Shown: piece after piece, positions 1 to 7,000 of the stretch
How the letters are laid out: each line of letters starts with the position of its first letter
How positions within the stretch are numbered: the first letter of the stretch is position 1
NCBI GenBank assembly: GCA_000310025.1
Contig: FN649735.1
Coordinates: 3,501,939-3,516,134 of the forward strand
Length of the DNA: 14,196 nt
Reading direction: 5' to 3'
DNA from: Ectocarpus siliculosus
Taxonomy: Eukaryota > Sar > Phaeophyceae > Ectocarpales > Ectocarpaceae
Translations under genes and position numbers: made by a program
The notes under the pieces: generated by a model
What the model saw: only the letters and a program-made list of their open reading frames with translations
Database searches by the model: none
Told to the model about the DNA's origin: nothing

Positions 1-1046
1 TGGTGCGCCGCAAGTTGGCAGACCTGGTTCATGGTTCGGTGTTCGCACCTAGCCCCCCCCCTTACAAGTGTTGGTGTGTTGGTGCGCGTCGCAACGCACA
101 TATTGTTGCAAACAAGTTTGATGCAAATGAGAGCTAGAACACCCCACACCTTCACCACTCTAAAGAGAGGTGCCTACCATTTTCGGCGACACCCCCCTAC
201 GGATAGCGGTCAACCAAACGTGGGGAGGTTGTGGAACAAGGAATAAACGAGTAAACGGGGAGCGGAGTATTTTGGCTCGTGCGGGGTGGGCATGCAGAGA
301 AAGTGGTACATGCGCGAGAGGAACGTGTTTCCTCCTGTGCGAAGATACGCTCCTCTCGTGAGCATGCTGGGCATCGTTGTGTACCTTTTATTGTGGCAGT
401 GGCCGTTCACAAGCACGATGGTCGTGTCACACGTTGCATGTCGCAATGAGGGACCGCACTCGGGTTGTAGAGCTCATCAAATGGTGGCCTTATCGGCAGC
501 ACAGATACCGTCCTCGTTAATGACTCAAACCTTGCCGAAAATCAAGGGAATAAACAAAATGCCAACCATCACCCTTACCTAGTTATCCTCCTCTTCTCTG
601 GCGTGCTGTCAACCTGGGAAGACCAAGCACCATGTTCTGGTGTGTGAGGCAGCGTCCAAGGAACACCAGGAGGAGCTCCGCCGACTACAAAGATGCCTTA
701 ATAGGGGGGGAGGATTATTCCCATAAACAGTTTTCGGCCCCCCCCTTGGAACCGCTCCACCATCCAGCACCTGCTGTTGGATGCGGTGCTCCACAAAGAG
801 GCCGATTGTGCGCCCTTCCATCGACATGAGGTAGTGCACAAGGCCAGCTCCAGGTCTGCAAGCTAACCCAGCTCGTATGGTCGGACGAGGGGAGGGACAC
901 AGCAGCCTGGGATGTTGTATAGAGCTGCACGAAAAGAACAAATTCGGTTTTAAATTTGGAACAGCAGCAGCAGCAGGGGCGGGTGGAGACCGGGTGCACG
1001 GAGTGACCGGGCCGCGAGCTCGTCGTACTTCCACCACCAAGGCGTG
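1..1046. other. Region upstream of the elongase gene, no supported gene
   Basis: No open frame here has a convincing start, splice sites and family match together. The first in-frame ATG of the downstream gene is at 1047, and its frame is closed by a TAA at 951, so roughly 950-1046 is probably 5' untranslated sequence. That stretch includes a short AGC/CAG run at about 962-976. A C-rich run lies near 53-61. I see no clear TATA box or other promoter element that I would defend. Coding-like fragments at 600-950 are listed separately. Confidence 0.5.
601..950 (+). pseudogene. Possible decayed coding fragments, family unknown
   Basis: Three short stretches on the + strand read like protein with normal amino-acid composition, but in different frames and without good splice sites joining them. 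About 607-725 includes the string CEAASKEHQEELRRLQRCL. About 753-860 includes IQHLLLDAVLHKEADC. About 858-918 includes LTQLVWSDEGRDTAAWDVV. This could be a frameshifted gene relic, exons of a gene with splice sites I cannot place, or chance. Long open frames on the opposite strand of the same bases are arginine/proline/cysteine rich and look like shadows. I recognise no family. Confidence 0.18.
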
Positions 1047-1084
1047 ATGGTGTTCGTGCGACTGTACCAACGTGTCTCGCAGAG
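1047..1084 (+). CDS. Elongase exon 1 (start codon)
   Basis: ATG at 1047 has G at +4 and follows an in-frame stop at 951. The exon codes for 12 residues and ends in a two-base partial codon AG, before a good donor GTGAGC at 1085. The next exon supplies a single C, giving Ser. I chose this start because this phase-2 end fits the phase-2 acceptor at 1476. The alternative is an ATG at 1334 read straight into exon 2, which adds an unusual Cys-rich leader. Confidence 0.6.
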
Positions 1085-4000
1085 GTGAGCTCAAACCTGA
1101 GGGCCACTTTGAGTTCCAACGCAATGTGGCGACGATTTTGGCTCTTGGCCTTTGCGGGGCGGCGGGCGTACTCCCTACTGCAAGCGCTTTCTCACGCTAT
1201 GCCTCTGCTTGTGTGCTGCAAGCACCTCTCTCATAACACAATGATGTACCGCACAGCATCAGTATCCCGTCTGGCACAGCGGTGACCTCCTTGCAGTGCT
1301 CACGCTATATTTTCCCTCAACAACTCGTGCAACGTGGATCGCACGCACATTGCACTACGCTACTGCTGTTGTGCAACAAATCTGTCCGCCCCGCTCTTGT
1401 GTGTCTCCTATAGCATACATACAACTCCGTCGTGGGCGCTTGTTGCTGCTTGCTGTGTTGACTGTACGTACATTAGCTATGAGGTGGCGCTGGGACAGTA
1501 CCAGGATCGTGTGGCGGCCGGCTTGCAGCCCTCTACGCGGGTGGTGAACCTATACAGCGTCGGCACCGAGGAGGGTCTGCTCGTGTGCGCCAATTTCTTG
1601 TATCTGGGGCTGGTGGTCCTGCTCTATCTCCGAATGTTGGTGAGCAGCAAGGCCTCGGCAGACGTCGAGAGTGACATAAAAAGGTGCACCGCAAGAGGCG
1701 TAGAGATGGCACCCCCCCTAGGCCGAGTTTCAAAGGTTGATTGCTCCACAATCAAGATTGTGCCAACGCCAAAGATTGCGGTTTTGGAATCATGTCAAGA
1801 TCGTTCCGTAGAACTGTCCGGCTCCCCCTTAGTTGTGGAGCAATCGTCGTGCTTCGAAAGTCGAGGGGGGGTGCTATCTCCCCGTCTCCTACGGTACAGC
1901 CGTACACCCAGAACGCTAATGCAGCCCTGGCTCTCGCGGGGAAGGTGTTTATAGGGTGTTTTTGGTCTGTTTTTTTGGTATTATTTGGTTTTGGGGGGTG
2001 CGATATATATGCACACACAATTCTAGAATCTCAAGTCATTGGACACTAACCGCGTGATTGGCACCCAAATGCAGTGGCGGCATGCTGGTGAGCAGCAAGG
2101 TTAGGGAGGAGGTTGATAATGCAAGGGTTGGAGGGCATTGAGAATGACACGTAGTACGAGGTCTTCAATTGCTGTGGATTTATCTGGAACGGGTATTTAG
2201 TCTTCTGTGGTTGTGTGTAGTGTGTAGGCTATTTTCTACTTACGAGTCTGGAACCCGGGGTCGTTGGGAAGCTAACCGCATCAAGAGCACCAGATGAAGT
2301 GGCGGCATGCTGGCGAACACCAGGGCTTGGATGAGGTCGAGAATGATCATACAAGTCTCGAAGCCCAGGTCATTGAGAGGCTACCGCATGCAGAGCGCCA
2401 AGTGCAGTGGCGGCATGCTGGCAAATAGCAAGGCTTGGAGAAGGTAGAGAATGACAACATTTGTCTCCGGTCATTGGGAGGCTATCCTCACGTAGAGCAA
2501 GTGCACTGGCGGTACTACGGGAAGCAGCAGTGCTTGGAGCACGACCTCTAAGGCCATGTGCTGCCGTTCTTCCCTGCCTGTTCGTGTAGTGTCTATAAAG
2601 GCACCACGTTATCACACATCCGTTTTGACAATGGGGTGGAATAGGTAAAGCAGCTTCGGTGTGAGGAGCCATATTTTTCTGAGGGTACATGATACTGCTG
2701 TACGTTGAAACTTCAGGTTCAACGACAACTCTAGCGTGGGACTTTTCCCGACCACTGCTACTTTTAGAGAAGACAGAGAAAGGCAGAGAGAGAGAGAGAC
2801 TTGTAGAGAGACGAGAGATTAAACCCACCCCCATGCCCCCCCCAGGTCAAAGGTCTAGCGACTACGGCATGCACGACTATGAGTACACCCCCCCCCATGC
2901 CCCCCCCGTCCGTCCGCAGAGAAGGAAAGAGCCTGTGCGTCTGCGCGCGCTCATGCTCGGCTACAACACCCTAAACGTCTGCATCTCGCTCTTCGTGGCG
3001 TGCAGCCTCCTGTTCTTCAAGGTAAGCTCGAGGGGTTTCAACGGCGAAGGAAGGGACGGGTCCGTCGTGTCCCCGGGGGGGGGAGGGGGAGTCGGCGGTT
3101 TCGTGTGCAACCCCCTCCGCACCGACCTTCAGGGGCAGATGGTGGCGAGGGTGTTCGCGGTGTTCTACCTGCAGAAGTACCTGGAGCTGGTGGACACCTT
3201 CCTGTTCCTGCTCAGGAGATCCTTTAGACAGGTGAGTCTCCCTCTGGTTGACATCCACTTCTTCAGGGTCGGCAGTGCATGGAAAGCGTATGGCGGAGAT
3301 CCTTTAGATTTGTTTCAAGACGGGTGAGTCTCGCTCTCGTTGTCATCCACTTCCGGGTTGGCATCACTTATGGGGGAGGTCCCTTAGAACAGGCGAGTCT
3401 CTCTCTCGTTGTCACCCACTTCCGGGTTGGCAGCGCATGGAACACATATGGCGGAGATCCTTTAGAAGGGTGAGTCTCTCTCTCGTTGTCACTCACTTCC
3501 GGGTTGGCAGTGCATGAAACACGTATGGCGGAGATCCTTTAGACAGGCGAGTCTCCCTCTCGTTGACATCCACTTCTTCCGGGTTGGTGCGTGGAACAAG
3601 TATGGCGAGCGCTCGTTGCCAAGGGCCAGGTTGTGTGAGATAAGTGTACATTCAATCGCAGGAAGACTTACCTGCTCGATCTGTTTTGTGTCCAATGTTC
3701 GTATCACATAATCTTGATTCTTTTTTGTCACACAGCAGTTGATTTTTCACAACGAAGTGGGTACGGAAAGAGACCGATACGTCTACGAGAAGCCGTCGAC
3801 GAGATGTTTCTAAACCGACTTGTTTGGTGTTGGTACAAGCTTGGATGTGGAGCAATCGATCGTTGAAAATCGGTGTAGGGAGGGTGCCATATCTCGGCCT
3901 GTTACGGTACTATGCTTTTCTCCATCCGCCGCGTTTGGTTGTCCCCCTCCCACTGTACCCCCCCCCCCCCCCCCGTCCCGGTGTTTGCCATCGGGGTTTG

Positions 4001-7000
4001 GGTTTTCGTCGCTTGGCAACGACGTTGTAAAACAAGCCCCCCCCCTCGGTGTTTGCCATCGGGATTGGGTTTTCGTCTCTTGGCAACGACGTTGTAAAAC
4101 AAGCCAATTCACTTCGTGAACTCGGCAACCAGGTTACCGTTTTTTTTTTTTCCTCTGTTTTTTTTTGGCGGTAACCATAGTGGTGGTCGAGTAGATCATG
4201 TTGTGCGGGGTCGAGAACCCTCACTCCGCGCAACGGGGGATGATCGCACCACGTTGTGTTGAAATGGTCAAGCATCCGCGAGGCAGTTGCACAGTGCTTA
4301 CAACTGTCTCTGGAAGTGAAAGCACCAGAAAATAGAGTAAGTCATACGCAGCTGTCATCCGTACGCAAGGAAGTAAGCACAAGATGCCGAACACCCTTAG
4401 CAGGATGCAGCTCACCCTTCATGCGACTCGCCGAATACCTCACGGCGCTTCGCGCTTGGTGATGTGAGAGCCGGGTCCGGTGAGAACCCGGCGTGCTCCG
4501 TCCCGGCTTTGTAGGGATGCGAGGTGAATGGTCTAACGACTACGGCATGCACGACTCCCCCACCCCGACCCCGTTGTGCCTTCCTTTCTCGATCTGCGAT
4601 GTTCCCTATACCTGGTTTTTGTCCGTCCGCGTGCACGCGGCGGCCGCAATGGAAAGCGCAGGTGACCTTCTTCCACCTGTTTCACCACTGCTCCATCACC
4701 GTCATCGTCGGTTCCATCCTTCCCTTCGGTGAGACAGACAGACCTACAGCAGGATGATGATACATAGCATCCTTCCCTTCGGCGAGACAGACAGACAGAC
4801 AGACCTACAGCAGGATGATGATACATAGCATCCTTCCCTTCGGCGAGATAGATAGACGGACCTACAGCAGGATGATGATACATAGCATGCTTCCCTTCGG
4901 TGAGATAGACAGGCAGAGCTACAGCAGGATGATGATACATAGCATGCTTCCCTTCGGTGAGACAGACAGACCTACAGCAGGATGATGATACATAGCATCC
5001 TTCCCTTCGGCGAGACAGACAGACAGACAGACCTACAGCAGTATGATGATACATCGCATGCTTCCCTTCGGTGAGATAGATAGACGGACCTACAGCAGGA
5101 TGATGATACATAGCATGCTTCCCTTCGGTGAGACAGACAGACCTACAGCAGTATGATGATGGCCAGCTTCGCTGCCAAGCCTCGTTCAGTGCTACATAGG
5201 CAGCAGCACTTCAATGAGACTGCTGTGTCCGATTTGTGAATTTGCTCTTTTTTTGGTTGGTTGAGGTTCGCTGGGCTCTTCGAATCAAGAACCGGTCGGC
5301 TGTGTGAGCTGTTCGAGCTTGGGAAACTTCACTGATGACCGCTGGCAGCTGATTCAAGTCAACGCATTCCTCTTTTACTTTCAGCTTGTATCACGCCTTG
5401 ATGACACTACAATTAATAGTGTGCTCTGATAAGCCCACTCCGGATGCGCGCCTTGTACAGTAGAGGATATGTACGTACATAGCATGATAGAAGGACTTCT
5501 ACCCGCTCGAGCAAATACCCCCGTTCGAAGGCATGTGTTGGAAGTCTTTCGCGGTGCAGGTCGAGGAAGAGCTGTTGCACTTATTTGGAGTGTGGTATTT
5601 TTTTAGGCCTTCCCACGGAGAAAGAAATGTTGTAGTGATGCCCCAGTCGGGGACAATAGGCACTGCCTCCCCACCGAGAAAGCAGTATTATAGTGATGCC
5701 CCAGCTGGAACAACAGGCACTTTCGTTTTTCAACAAGAACGAAACAAGCCGACTCATCGGCGAGCCCATGCGTGTGTTCTCAGCGAAGATATTATAGTTT
5801 GCATTATTGATCGTCCCATGATATGCCGACTTTGTAGATCGAAAGTATGCCATGGCACGCATGGTCAAGAGCCTCACATCCCCCCCCACACACTAGCTGG
5901 TAATTTTTAGAAAATGTACTTAAAAACACAGAAAGACTACCCGTTCGAGATTTAGCCACAGTCGAAAGTCGAACGGGATGTATGTGCTGAAGGCCTTTCA
6001 GTGAGCTATTTTTTTCGTGCCACCGCTTGGAGATCCAAGTATATCCCATGCCACTCCATTCTGCAGATCCCCCAACGAAACCTCGCCATTTCGCCGCCGA
6101 TGCTCACTTGTCTCTCTCGCAGACTTCAACGGCGACATGTACCTGCCGATCATGCTCAACAGCATCGTGCACGTGCTGGTGTATCTGCACTACGTCTTGA
6201 GCGCGCTCGGCAAGCACTCGTGGTGGAGCAGACACTTGACGAAGCTGCAGCTGACACAGTTCGCGGTGAGAAAGCGTTTCGGTTTTCGATAGGCCCAAGT
6301 ACCTAGCTCACCAAATCACCAATAAGTTCCCTCTTTTTTAGTGTCCTCTACCTTTATTGCCGAAGTACATAGCTCACCAAATCACCAATAGTTTCCCTCT
6401 TTTTTCTTTTTTTTCCTCTTGCTTTCTTTCTGCCGAAGATCAACCCGACTCCCCCCCCCCTCCTGCTCGCCCGGACCGCCTTCGCGAGAGGATAATTTTA
6501 TCAACCTATGAAATAGAGAGGGGGTTTTCGTACCCCTCACTAACCCTAACCCTAACCCTAACCCCAACCCAACCGCGTAACTCCTATACTAAAACCAAGA
6601 TAAAATATCCTCGCGAAGGCTATTACTGGCTCTGGTCTCCTGTGCGGCTCGCGATCCCCCCCCTCCCCGCCTTCTAGAAGTTCGTCTGCCGTCACCGATG
6701 CCCCCGACCGCTAACAGGACACGCAATGTATTCGGAACATTTTTTTAATTCCAAAGGTGATTCTCGTGCAGTCCGCGACGGCGTTCTATCGAGGACCAGA
6801 CTGCGGGTCCCCCGATTTCGTCAAGGTGAGAGCGAAGCCCATACAGCAGTAGTACAGAGGGGGTCCCTGTTTAGTGCCAGTTGAATAGTGCCAAATGCCC
6901 GGTAAAGTGCCGGTGTTGCCCGGTGGGCACACACTTAATTTCGTTGTCAGTACTTTGAATTGAATAGTGCCGGTCCGGCATTTTGTATTGCCGGTGAAAT

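Noticed and set aside
609-1124. Minus-strand 171-residue open frame
   Set aside because: Arg/Pro/Cys/His-rich composition, no splice or family support, and it overlaps the elongase first exon.
4430-4510. Hairpin GAGCCGGGTCC/ACCCGGC resembling a group II intron arm, perhaps organelle DNA in the nucleus
   Set aside because: Only a short stem matches. I found no domain V, no 5' GUGYG and no reverse-transcriptase frame.
4533-5111. A 192-residue minus-strand open frame with repeated MYHHPAVG units, like a repeat protein
   Set aside because: It is only the reverse reading of the intron 4 minisatellite. The array lies between two secure elongase exons, and its unit length varies by amounts that are not multiples of three.
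4715-5161. CRISPR-like array
   Set aside because: Units are adjacent without unique spacers and the context is eukaryotic intron.
6540-6570. Chromosome end
   Set aside because: Fewer than four CCCTAA units, internal to a gene intron, enclosed by inverted arms.
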